From Streptomyces mangrovisoli (GTDB lineage Bacteria > Actinomycetota > Actinomycetes > Streptomycetales > Streptomycetaceae): a stretch of DNA of 64,000 bases. Positions 1 through 7,548 of the stretch are shown here, piece by piece (position 1 is the stretch's first letter; every line of letters starts with the position of its first letter). Both the position numbers and the translations under genes were made by a program. Location: contig NZ_LAVA02000038.1 of NCBI RefSeq assembly GCF_000974985.2, positions 62,001 to 126,000 of the forward strand, given 5' to 3'. The notes under the pieces are model-generated. The model was given only the letters and a program-made list of their open reading frames with translations, did no database searches and had not been told where the DNA came from.

Positions 1-787
1 GGCCCGGCTGCACGAGCAGTTGCTCGCCGAGGCCCGCAGGCGCGGCGAGGCGCGGCACACGGTGTGGGCGCTGGAGGGCATCGCGCAGATCCACCGCAAC
101 ACCGGCTCCTACGACACCGCGTACGCGCTGTTCGAGGAGGCCGCGCAGACCGCGGCGCGGGCCGAGGACCGGCGCGGACACGCGTGGGCGCTGCGCGGAC
201 TGGCCGACGTGCTCTCCGCGCGCGACGGGAACACCGAGCGGGCGCTGGAGCTGCTGTCGGAGGCGGAGGCGACATGCCGGGCGATGAACCTGTCCAGCGC
301 GCTGGCCTACAACCACAAGATGCGCGGCAACGTGCTGTACCGGGCGGGCCGTTACGCCGAGGCGCGGGAGCTGTACGCCCGCGCGCTGGAGGAGTTCCGC
401 GCGATGAGCGAGCCGCGGGGGCAGGCGCTGGCGCGGCTCGGGCTCGCCAAGTCACTGGCCCGGCTGGGCCGCGACCGCGCCGAGACGGCAGCGGAACTGG
501 CGGACCTGGCCACGGAGTTGGAGCGGATCGGGCTGCGGCACGCGGGCGAGATGGTCGCCCGGGCCCGGACGGAACTCGGTATCGACGCACCGCACTTGGC
601 GTCGGAGGCGGCCCGTGTCCCCGGGCCCGTCCGGACGCCGGGGGCCGCGCGGACGCCGGAGCCCACCCGGCCCCCCGAAGACGGCCGCACCCTCACGGAC
701 GGCCGCACCCCCGCGGACGGCCGCACCCCCCAGGACGGCCGCATCCTCGAGGCGGAGGCAGTTCAGAGCCCGGAGGTCGTCCGATGA
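1..787 (+). CDS. TPR-repeat protein, C-terminal part
   Basis: The reading frame is open from the left edge of the window, so the start lies outside. The visible 260 or so residues are mainly helical tetratricopeptide repeats with the usual pattern of small and aromatic residues (A-x-x-G-x-A-x-x-L-x-x-x-G, Y-x-x-A), for example in the stretches encoded at about 80-170, 190-260 and 310-400. Such repeats normally mediate protein-protein contacts. After about base 600 the protein changes to a low-complexity Pro/Arg/Asp/Gly tail encoded by an 18-bp tandem repeat. The stop codon overlaps the ATG of the polyprenyl synthetase gene, so the two are probably translated together. The missing N-terminus could carry a regulator domain (AfsR/LuxR-like), which cannot be judged here. 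Confidence 0.75.
   Translation, partial: ARLHEQLLAEARRRGEARHTVWALEGIAQIHRNTGSYDTAYALFEEAAQTAARAEDRRGHAWALRGLADVLSARDGNTERALELLSEAEATCRAMNLSSALAYNHKMRGNVLYRAGRYAEARELYARALEEFRAMSEPRGQALARLGLAKSLARLGRDRAETAAELADLATELERIGLRHAGEMVARARTELGIDAPHLASEAARVPGPVRTPGAARTPEPTRPPEDGRTLTDGRTPADGRTPQDGRILEAEAVQSPEVVR
680..751 (+). repeat. 18-bp tandem repeat, four units, coding
   Basis: Four in-frame 18-bp units (680-697, 698-715, 716-733, 734-751) encode the hexapeptides DGRTLT, DGRTPA, DGRTPQ and DGRILE at the C-terminal tail of the TPR protein. It looks like recent expansion of a disordered tail and would be prone to length variation between strains. Confidence 0.9.
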
Positions 788-1818
788 CCGTGCTTCCCTC
801 CGCGCTGCCGGTGGCGCCCCCGGACCGGCTCCTCGCCCGCTGCGCCGCGTCGGTGCGGCCCGCGCTGGAGGAGGCGGTCGGGCGGCTGCATCCCTGGGTG
901 GCCGAGATGGCCGCGTACTCCTTCGGCTGGTGCGAGGTGGGCGGCGCGCCCGCGGACACGGGCGGCGGCAAGGGCGTACGGCAGGCGCTCGCCTTACTGG
1001 GCGCCGAGGCGGCCGGTGCGCCCGCGCGGGCCGGGGTGACCGCGGCCGTCGCCGTCGAACTGGTGCACACGTTCTCGCTGCTGCACGACGACGTCATGGA
1101 CGGCGACGCGCTGCGGCGCGGCCGTCCCACCGCCTGGCGGGCGTACGGCACCGGGCCCGCCGTGCTCGCGGGCGACGCCCTCTTCGCGCTCGCGGTGGAG
1201 ACGCTGGCCGCCGAGCCGGGCGGCACCCACGGCGTGCGGCGGCTGTCGGCGGCCCTGACCGACCTGGTGCGCGGGCAGGCCGACGATCTGGTGTTCGCCG
1301 GGCGCCCGTGGACCGGTCCGCGGCGGGTGCGGCCCGCGGAGTACCGGGTGATGGCGGAGCACAAGACCGGTGCCCTGCTGGGCTGTTCGGCCGCGCTGGG
1401 CGCCGCGCTCGGCGGGGCCCCGGCCCCGGTGGTGGCCGCCCTGGACCGGGCCGGGCGCGATCTGGGCGTCGCCTTCCAGCTGGTGGACGACGTGCTCGGC
1501 ATCTGGGGAGACCCGTCGCTGACCGGCAAACCCGTGCACGGCGATCTGCGGGAGCGGAAGAAGACCTACCCCGTGCTGGCCGCCCTCGCCTCCCCCGGCC
1601 CCGGCGCGCGGCGGATCGCGGCGCTGCTGGAGTCCGGGGCGGACCCCGCCGGGGCGGCCGCGCTGATCGAGGAGGCCGGCGGGCGGGCGGCGGCTCTGAC
1701 GGCGGCCCGCGAGCACACCGAGGCGGTGGCGGCCGCGCTGGACGCCCTGCCGTCGCCGCCGGGACCGGTGGCGGAGCTGCGCGGGCTGGTGGGGCAGCTG
1801 CTGCACCGCGCGCACTGA
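784..1818 (+). CDS. Polyprenyl synthetase family protein (trans-isoprenyl diphosphate synthase)
   Basis: A 344-aa all-helical trans-prenyltransferase that would condense isopentenyl diphosphate with an allylic diphosphate to make a C10-C20 or longer prenyl diphosphate. The first aspartate-rich motif is DDVMD (D102, D103, D106) in the context LLHDDVMDGD, and the second is in LVDDVLGIWGD, so both Mg-diphosphate sites are intact. The ATG overlaps the TGA of the upstream TPR gene (ATGA), implying translational coupling. Leu71 is encoded by TTA (994-996), the rare codon read by the bldA tRNA, so translation may be delayed until development. Chain length of the product cannot be read from the motifs alone. 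No terpene cyclase lies next to it; the nearest is the 2-MIB synthase 16 kb downstream. Confidence 0.88.
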   Translation: MTVLPSALPVAPPDRLLARCAASVRPALEEAVGRLHPWVAEMAAYSFGWCEVGGAPADTGGGKGVRQALALLGAEAAGAPARAGVTAAVAVELVHTFSLLHDDVMDGDALRRGRPTAWRAYGTGPAVLAGDALFALAVETLAAEPGGTHGVRRLSAALTDLVRGQADDLVFAGRPWTGPRRVRPAEYRVMAEHKTGALLGCSAALGAALGGAPAPVVAALDRAGRDLGVAFQLVDDVLGIWGDPSLTGKPVHGDLRERKKTYPVLAALASPGPGARRIAALLESGADPAGAAALIEEAGGRAAALTAAREHTEAVAAALDALPSPPGPVAELRGLVGQLLHRAH

Positions 1819-1905
1819 CCGGGCCGACCGGACGCGGCTCCGGCCGGCGGACGGGCGCGAGACGGCCCTGCGGGCCGGGCCTGCGGTCCGCGGGTGCGGG
1901 GGGCC

Positions 1906-1979
1906 GGTCGCGCAGTTCCCCGCGCCCCTGGGTGGGCCGCGCCCGAGCCCCCTGAAGGGGCGCGGGGAACTGCGCGACC
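1906..1979. repeat. Dispersed palindromic element, terminator-like (full copy)
   Basis: Two perfect 24-base inverted arms (1906-1929 and 1956-1979) containing the core GCGCAGTTCCCCGCG flank a 26-base GC-rich loop. It lies between the polyprenyl synthetase stop and the next start and probably ends transcription. Related copies occur at 12851-12891 and 26519-26586, with decayed traces near 3268-3293 and possibly 60808-60855. Confidence 0.8.
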
Positions 1980-2099
1980 AACCCACCCATACCCGCAGGC
2001 CGCTCACCCTGGCGGGGCGCGGCTTGACCCCCGCGGACTTCGCAGGTCAGGGTGGCGAGGGCGCGTACTGTCCTCCCCCGCGCCGGAAGGGTGACCGCC

Positions 2100-3131
2100 G
2101 TGATCGGCGCGAACGGCAAGACCGGGACCAGCGGCAAGGGCGACGGGAACGACGAGCACGGCACGGCCGGGCTGATCGGGGTCACGGACATCGAGGCGGC
2201 CGCCGCCCGCATCTCCGGACACGTCCTGCGCACGCCCACGCTGCCCAGCCCCGGCCTGACGGACCTGCTCGGCGTGCCGGTCACCGTCAAGCTCGAACTG
2301 CTCCAGCGCACCGGCTCGTTCAAGGCGCGCGGGGCGACCGCGAAGCTGCTCTCGCTGAGCGAGGCCGAACGGGCGGCCGGCGTGGTCGCGGTCAGCGGCG
2401 GCAACCACGGGATCGCCCTCGCCGAGATGGCCGCGGCGCTCGACGTCAAGGCCACGGTGATCATGCCGCGCACGGCGCCCGCGCGCTCGATCCGCCTCGC
2501 CGAGGAGGCGGGCGCCTCGCTGCGACTGACGGACGACATGGACAGCGCGTTCCGGCTGGTGACGACGTTGCGGGACGAGGGGCTCACCCTCGTCCACCCC
2601 TTCGACGACCCGGTCGTGGCCGCGGCCCAGGGCACGGTGGGGCTCGAACTGGCCGAGGACGCCGGTCCGTTGACCGACGTAATCGTCAGCATCGGCGGCG
2701 GGGGCCTGATCGCCGGGGTGGCGGCCGCCCTGCGGGCCCGCCGTCCGGGGTTGCGGATCTGGGGCGTGGAGACGGAGGGCGCCGAGGCCATGTCGCGGGC
2801 GCTGGCGGCGGGCGGACCGCGGCCCGTCCCGCTGTCGTCGGTGGTGACCACGCTCAGCGCCCCGTCCGTGTCACAACTGACCTACGACCATGTGGCCGCC
2901 CTCGTGGAGGACGTGCTCGTGGTCCCGGACCGGGAGGCCGTGCGCGGCTGCCTCGACCTCGCCGAGCACGCCAAGGTGTGGGCCGAGCCGGCGGCCGGCT
3001 GTCTGCTGCCCGCGGCCCGGCTGGTGCGGGAGCGGGTCGGTGACGGCGCCCGGATCGGTCTGGTGGTGTGCGGGGGCAATGTGACGACCGGGGACGTGCG
3101 GGACTGGGCGGAGCGGTTCGGATTGAGCTGA
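2100..3131 (+). CDS. Threonine dehydratase/serine racemase-like PLP enzyme
   Basis: A fold-type II pyridoxal-phosphate enzyme of 343 aa. The Schiff-base lysine sits in the SFKARGA motif (K75) and the PLP-phosphate loop is the SIGGGGLIAG stretch. The family deaminates L-threonine or L-serine to 2-oxoacids, or racemises serine. There is no C-terminal ACT-like regulatory domain, so it resembles the short catabolic or racemase-like forms rather than the feedback-inhibited biosynthetic IlvA. Start chosen at GTG 2100 because GGAAGGG (2085-2091) lies about 8 bases upstream; an in-frame GTG at 2091 is possible. It stands alone between two intergenic repeat regions. The exact substrate is unknown. Confidence 0.82.
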   Translation: MIGANGKTGTSGKGDGNDEHGTAGLIGVTDIEAAAARISGHVLRTPTLPSPGLTDLLGVPVTVKLELLQRTGSFKARGATAKLLSLSEAERAAGVVAVSGGNHGIALAEMAAALDVKATVIMPRTAPARSIRLAEEAGASLRLTDDMDSAFRLVTTLRDEGLTLVHPFDDPVVAAAQGTVGLELAEDAGPLTDVIVSIGGGGLIAGVAAALRARRPGLRIWGVETEGAEAMSRALAAGGPRPVPLSSVVTTLSAPSVSQLTYDHVAALVEDVLVVPDREAVRGCLDLAEHAKVWAEPAAGCLLPAARLVRERVGDGARIGLVVCGGNVTTGDVRDWAERFGLS

Positions 3132-3570
3132 CGAAATCGTCGACACCGCTATTCCGTGGTCGCGTTCTCCGCAGCGGGACCACGGATTACCGTCCCGCGC
3201 GATCGGCTTCCCGGCCGTCACGATCACTTTTCCCGTACCCCGCCGCCGGTTTACCTCCGGTTGCCTTCAGGTGGGGCCCGGAATTGCGCGGCGGGCGGCC
3301 CGCAGGCCGTACACCAGGCCGTACGCCGGAATTCGCCAGGCCATGCGCCGGGCCGTACACCAGGCCGTACGCCGGGCCGAACCCCGGGACAACGGCCGAG
3401 GTGGCCGGGTCGCAGCGCATCGGCGTCCGGCCGGCCGTAAATATTGAACGAAAGTCGGCGGCAACCCGTAAGTAACCTCTGCGGATCTCCCTTGCTTTGA
3501 ACAATCCCCCTCTCGCGCACCGTACTTCTGGGCAACGTGGGGGCCACGGGTTTCAGCGAGGGAAGACACC
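3132..3570. other. Long intergenic region with degenerate repeats
   Basis: No credible gene is seen here. It holds a decayed half-copy of the palindromic element (about 3268-3293), the degenerate CCGTAC-rich repeat listed separately, and an AT-richer stretch (about 3436-3500) that probably contains the promoter of the pseudokinase gene. No confident -35/-10 pair could be assigned. Confidence 0.6.
3303..3379. repeat. Degenerate tandem repeat of a CAGGCCGTAC-type unit
   Basis: About six imperfect units of roughly 12-14 bases built on CAGGCCGTAC(A/G)C follow one another. The function is unknown; the array is non-coding in both neighbouring genes. Confidence 0.65.
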
Positions 3571-5211
3571 ATGGTCAAGGGGCAAGCGACGGCGGTCGAG
3601 TCGGTGGCCGGGAGATACCGGCCCGTCGAGGTCGTCCACCGCGAGACGAACCGCGTGGTCTGGTACGCCGAGGACCTGCACGCCGCCCGGCCGCGGCTGC
3701 TGACCCGGATCGATCTGCCCGACGGCTCCGGCCGGAACACCGCCCAGCGGACCACCGCCCACGTCGTGCGCACGCACGAGATCCTCGGCGTGCTGCGGCC
3801 CGGCCGCGTCGCCGTCGTCGTCGACGCCGTCGAGGAGGGCGGCACGCTGTGGACGGTCACGGAGTGGATCGACGGGGTGCCGCTCGGCGAACTCCTGGAA
3901 CGTCAGGGCGCGTTCACGCCCGAACGGGCGGCCCGCGTCGGGCTCGAACTGCTGGAGGTGCTGGAGGCCGCGCACGGCGAGGGCATCACGCACGGCGAAC
4001 TGAGTCCGGGTCAGATCTACCTGCGCGACGAGGGCCCGGTCGTCGTGACCGGCTTCGGCCTCGCGGGCGCCACCCTCGTGCCCCGGGTGGCGGCACCGTC
4101 GTACGCCTCCCCCGAGCAGGCGCGCGACGAGCGCATCGGGCCGGCCGCGGACCTGTGGGCGCTCGGCGCGATCCTCTACACGATGGTCGAGGGGCGGCCG
4201 CCGTTCCGGGACCGCGGCCGGCCCGAGGCGACGCTCCGCGCGGTGGACCGGCTGCCGCTGCGGGCCCCGCTGCGCGCCGGGCCGCTGTCCCGGACCGTCC
4301 AGGGACTGCTGCGCAAGGACTCCCGGGAACGGCTGACACGGACGGCGGTGCGCGAGGCGCTGACCCGGGTGCTGGCCGAGGCCCAGGAGGAACCGGACGG
4401 GCGGGAGGACGTCGGCCCCGGCGTCCACGCGTCCGCCGCCGTGCGCCTCGCCGGATCCCGCGGCGGCCGGGCGCTCGCCGCCGGTACCGCGCTGGCCACC
4501 GTGACCGTCGCGTTCGCCGTGCTCGCCGCGACCCACGAACTGCCCGACAGCGGCGTGTCGTCGGCCTCCGGTACGACGGGCCACCCGGCCTCGGCGACGG
4601 CGGCCGGCGCGGGCGAGACCGCCGACGGGCACGCCACCGCCGTCCCCTCGCCGACGCGCACGGCCGCCCCCACCCCCACGGCGAGCAGGAGCGCGTCCCC
4701 GTCCGCGCCGGCCTCCGCGTCCCCGTCCGCCTCCGCGACCACCGCGGTTCCGCTCGGCTTCCGCCGCTACACCGCCCCGGAGGGGTTCGCGGTGGACATA
4801 CCCGAGGACTGGACCCGGCTGCGCACCCAGCGGTCCGCCGACGGGGCCTATCGCGTCACGTTCGGCGCGAGCGGCGACGACCGGACGCTGGCGGTCACCT
4901 TCAGCCAACAGGTCGGCCCCGACCCGGTGGCGGTGTGGCGCGACGACGTCCTGCCGAACCTGCGGCAGACCCGGGGCTTCGCGCTGATCGGCACCATCCG
5001 CGCCACCACCTACCAGGGGCACAAGGCCGCCGACATGCAGTGGTTCGAGGGCGTCGGCCTGTCCCGCACCCGTACCTTCGGCCGCGGCTTCCTCCTCACC
5101 GGCACCCGCGGCTTCTCCCTGCGCTGGACGGTCCCGGCCCTGGACCTGCACGCCCTGCGCGACGCCCGAGCGCTGAAGACGGTCCTGGCGTCCTTCCGCC
5201 CCTCGGCCTGA
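3571..5211 (+). CDS. Membrane-anchored Ser/Thr pseudokinase with extracytoplasmic domain
   Basis: A 546-aa protein. Residues ~10-275 align with a Hanks-type kinase fold: the APE-like segment (APSYASPEQA) and the D-x-W motif (AADLWALG) are kept. The catalytic residues are not: the HRDxKPxN loop reads HGELSPGQ (from H141), the DFG motif reads TGFG (T160-G163), the VAIK lysine is replaced (LLTRID) and no glycine-rich loop is evident. It is therefore probably a pseudokinase that binds partners rather than phosphorylating. Residues ~298-320 form one membrane segment, followed by a Ser/Thr/Ala/Pro linker (~330-390) and a ~150-residue C-terminal domain predicted to lie outside the cell. The ATG follows GAGGGAAG (3559-3566). 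It is convergent with the serine hydrolase gene. Confidence 0.85.
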   Translation: MVKGQATAVESVAGRYRPVEVVHRETNRVVWYAEDLHAARPRLLTRIDLPDGSGRNTAQRTTAHVVRTHEILGVLRPGRVAVVVDAVEEGGTLWTVTEWIDGVPLGELLERQGAFTPERAARVGLELLEVLEAAHGEGITHGELSPGQIYLRDEGPVVVTGFGLAGATLVPRVAAPSYASPEQARDERIGPAADLWALGAILYTMVEGRPPFRDRGRPEATLRAVDRLPLRAPLRAGPLSRTVQGLLRKDSRERLTRTAVREALTRVLAEAQEEPDGREDVGPGVHASAAVRLAGSRGGRALAAGTALATVTVAFAVLAATHELPDSGVSSASGTTGHPASATAAGAGETADGHATAVPSPTRTAAPTPTASRSASPSAPASASPSASATTAVPLGFRRYTAPEGFAVDIPEDWTRLRTQRSADGAYRVTFGASGDDRTLAVTFSQQVGPDPVAVWRDDVLPNLRQTRGFALIGTIRATTYQGHKAADMQWFEGVGLSRTRTFGRGFLLTGTRGFSLRWTVPALDLHALRDARALKTVLASFRPSA

Positions 5212-5219
5212 ACGGGGGT

Positions 5220-5255
5220 GCCGTCCGGCGGTTCGAGGGGCGCCGTCCGGCGGTT
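5220..5255. repeat. Direct repeat of 14 bp in convergent intergenic gap
   Basis: The 14-mer GCCGTCCGGCGGTT occurs at 5220-5233 and 5242-5255, just after the pseudokinase stop. No clear terminator stem was found in this 92-bp gap. Confidence 0.6.
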
Positions 5256-5303
5256 GGACCTCGGCCCGTCAGGGAGGGGCAGCTGCGGTCCGGGGCGGTG
5301 GTG

Positions 5304-6749
5304 TCAGTCCCGGCCCCGCGTGGCGCGCTGCGAGCGCAGTCGGCCCGGGTGCAGCGGTGTCGTGCGCCAGCGGGCGGTGAAGCCGGCGTCGGGCAGGGAG
5401 CAGGTCAGCAGCAGGTGGTGCGGGGTCTCCAGGAAGGCCACGTCGAGCGACAGGGTGTCCGGGGAGGTCCAGCCGCCGCTGATCGCGAGCGGCAGGGGGT
5501 CCTCCGTGACGGTCCAGCCGGGCGCGCCGAACGGCAGGCGCAGCGGCTCGTCCGCCTCGGTCAGCACCAGCGACCAGCCGTCCGCGTCCGAGGTCACCCG
5601 GGCGTCGGTCAGGCGTGGCTGGGCCGGGCAGCCGCCGCCGGACGGGGTGAAGCGGGCGCCGTGCCACGCGTCGGCCCGTGCGGGCGGGACGGACGCGCCC
5701 GGCGCGGGCGGCAGGGCGAGGTCCGCCAGGCGGTCCGCGAGCGCCGCGTCGCGCTCCCCCGCGCCGGTCGGCGGCGCGGTCCCGAACGCGGGCAGCAGAT
5801 GCGCCCAGACCAGGTCGAGCAGGGCCTGCATCCGCTCGGTGTCGGCGGTCGTCGCGATCACCGCGTCCTGCTGGGGCAGCACCAGGCAGAACTGGCCGTA
5901 GGCGCCGTCGCCGCGGAACCCGTGCCGGGAGCGCCAGAACTGGAGGCCGTAGCCCTGCCCCCAGTCGGAGTCCGCCGCCTCTTTCGAGCCGTCCCCGGTC
6001 GGGATGTGCGCTCGGCTCGCGTCGGCCACCCAGTCCGCGGGCAGCAGCCGCTCGCCCCGCCACTGTCCGCGGCGCAGGTACAGCTCGCCGAGCCGGGCGA
6101 TCGCGTCGGTGCGGGCGTGCAGTCCGCTGTAGCCGATCTCGCGGCCGGTGCGGTCGCGCAGCCAGCGCACGTCGCCGATGCCGAGCGGGTCGAGCAGCCG
6201 GGGCCGCAGCCATTCGGTCAGCGGCTGCCCCGTCGCCTTCTGCACGATGGCCGCCAACGTGTACGTGGTGGGCTGGTTGTAGGCGAAGACCGTGCCCGGG
6301 TCGCGCTCAGGCGGCACCAGCAGGAAGCCGCGGACCGGTTCGGCGGCGTCGGCCGCCAGCGAGGCCGGCAGGGTCTCGGCGACATGTCCGCTGGCCATCG
6401 ACGCCACGTGCCGCACCCGCAGGGCCCGACTGCGCGGGTCGGTGATGTCGGCCTCGAACTCCGGGAAGTGGGAGATCACCGGGTCGTCGAGGTCGAGCAG
6501 CCCCTCGGCGGCGGCCAGCGCGGCGGCCGTACCGGTGAAGCTCTTGCTGAGCGAGTACAGCAGGTGCGGCCGCTCGGGGGTGTACGGCGCCCACCAGCCG
6601 GAGGCGACGAGATGCCCGTGCCGCACGATCATCAGGCTGTGCGGCTCGATGCCGGGGGCGGCCTCGACGGCGTCCAGGAAGGCGAGCACGCCGGACGCGT
6701 CGACGCCCTGCTCGGCGGGGGCGCTGGTGGGCCATGGACGGTCGCTCAT
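5304..6749 (-). CDS. Serine hydrolase, beta-lactamase/class C PBP-like family
   Basis: A 481-aa protein of the serine beta-lactamase-like superfamily. The nucleophile motif is S66-L-S-K69 (SxxK). The expected YxN motif appears as Y157-N-Q, an atypical form. Residues ~1-340 form the catalytic domain and the last ~140 residues form a separate beta-rich domain, as in many actinobacterial esterase or D-aminopeptidase-like members. No signal peptide is visible, so the enzyme is probably cytoplasmic. Start chosen at ATG 6749 because GGGAGAGG directly abuts the alternative ATG at 6758, leaving proper spacing only for 6749. Substrate unknown. Confidence 0.82.
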   Translation of the reverse strand: MSDRPWPTSAPAEQGVDASGVLAFLDAVEAAPGIEPHSLMIVRHGHLVASGWWAPYTPERPHLLYSLSKSFTGTAAALAAAEGLLDLDDPVISHFPEFEADITDPRSRALRVRHVASMASGHVAETLPASLAADAAEPVRGFLLVPPERDPGTVFAYNQPTTYTLAAIVQKATGQPLTEWLRPRLLDPLGIGDVRWLRDRTGREIGYSGLHARTDAIARLGELYLRRGQWRGERLLPADWVADASRAHIPTGDGSKEAADSDWGQGYGLQFWRSRHGFRGDGAYGQFCLVLPQQDAVIATTADTERMQALLDLVWAHLLPAFGTAPPTGAGERDAALADRLADLALPPAPGASVPPARADAWHGARFTPSGGGCPAQPRLTDARVTSDADGWSLVLTEADEPLRLPFGAPGWTVTEDPLPLAISGGWTSPDTLSLDVAFLETPHHLLLTCSLPDAGFTARWRTTPLHPGRLRSQRATRGRD

Positions 6750-6933
6750 GAGCCGCATCCTCTCCCGCCGGAGCGCCGGTCACCAGGGCGCCGCACGGAC
6801 CCGGCCGGTTTCCTCCGCCGCCGTCGGGAACCACCCGCCCGCGTGGACACTCAACACCCGTAGAAGGAGACTCCGGTGCCCCGCCCCACGGGACGCTTTC
6901 GGCCGAAACCGTGCCGATCGTTCGCTCGACTGA

Positions 6934-6957
6934 GCATTTTTCGCGCGAGAGGGGTAC
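6934..6957 (+). promoter_or_regulatory. Candidate SigB/SigF-type promoter upstream of SsgA-like gene
   Basis: GCAT (6934-6937) is followed 14 bases later by GGGTAC (6952-6957), matching the Streptomyces general-stress sigma pattern GNNT-N14-16-GGGTAC/T. The -10 lies about 39 bases before the preferred GTG start at 6996. A very similar arrangement precedes the sigma factor gene at 63204. Confidence 0.45.
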
Positions 6958-6995
6958 TAGAGGGCACGACGTCCGCACCCCTCGGAGGCTTTGTT

Positions 6996-7421
6996 GTGAA
7001 TCCCCACGTCCACAGCACCCTGGTCGTGCAACTCCAGGCGGACGGCGCGAGCCGCTGTCCGGTCCTCGCCCATCTCTCCTACGACGCCGCCGACCCGTTC
7101 GCCGTGACCGCGGTGTTCAGCCACGACGGCCGGGTCCTCACGCGGTGGCGGCTGGACCGGGAGATGCTGGGTGAGGGGCTGCGCAGGTCCGTCGGCGTCG
7201 GCGACGTACGGTTCTCGCCCGTGACGAACGGGATGTGGGCGGAGCTGCGGATGGAGTTCCTCGGGGACACGCACGAGGACGGCAGCCGCCACCACGCCGT
7301 GGTCTACGCGTGGGCACCGGCGGTCTCCGCCTTCCTGCGCAGCACCCGGGCCGTGGTACCGCCCGGCGAGGAGGAGATCGGCGTCGACGACTTCCTCGCG
7401 GAGATCCTCGCGCGCGGCTGA
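6996..7421 (+). CDS. SsgA-like sporulation/cell-division regulator
   Basis: A 141-aa SsgA-like protein (SALP), a family confined to sporulating actinomycetes that controls septum placement, FtsZ recruitment (SsgB) or spore-wall processes. Family hallmarks visible are the YDxxDPFAV segment near residue 35, the W-x-x-x-R-x-x-L-x-x-G-L block and the C-terminal PPG-E-E and D-x-F-L-x-E-I-L stretches. Start taken at GTG 6996, with GGAGG at 6984-6988; this fits the usual SALP length of 130-145 aa and lies downstream of the candidate promoter. An upstream in-frame GTG at 6876 also has a good ribosome site (AGAAGGAG) and would add 40 residues. Which of the SsgA-G subfamilies it belongs to is uncertain. 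Confidence 0.85.
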   Translation: MNPHVHSTLVVQLQADGASRCPVLAHLSYDAADPFAVTAVFSHDGRVLTRWRLDREMLGEGLRRSVGVGDVRFSPVTNGMWAELRMEFLGDTHEDGSRHHAVVYAWAPAVSAFLRSTRAVVPPGEEEIGVDDFLAEILARG

Positions 7422-7453
7422 GGGCCACCGGCCCCCGCACCTCCCGGGCCGCG

Positions 7454-7471
7454 ATGAGTAGGCGTACTCAT
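7454..7471. promoter_or_regulatory. Palindromic operator ATGAGTA-N4-TACTCAT
   Basis: A perfect 7-bp inverted repeat separated by GGCG lies 78 bases upstream of the DUF2238 gene. The half-site GTACTCAT recurs in the MFS/MarR divergent region (24121-24128). It probably binds a dimeric repressor; no cognate regulator gene is adjacent. Confidence 0.55.
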
Positions 7472-7548
7472 GCCGCGGGGCGGGCGGTGCCGCCAGTCTG
7501 GAGCCCCGACGGGCAGGGAGCCCGCCGCGACCGCTCCGAGGAGCCTTG

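Noticed and set aside
64..783. Longer reading frame upstream of the polyprenyl synthetase
   Set aside because: It runs inside the TPR gene in another frame and is Arg/Gly-rich; the prenyltransferase fold and the ATGA overlap fix the start at 784.
3537..6863. Very long plus-strand frame of over 1100 codons
   Set aside because: It is an Arg/Gly/Pro-rich shadow across the pseudokinase and serine hydrolase genes with no domain.
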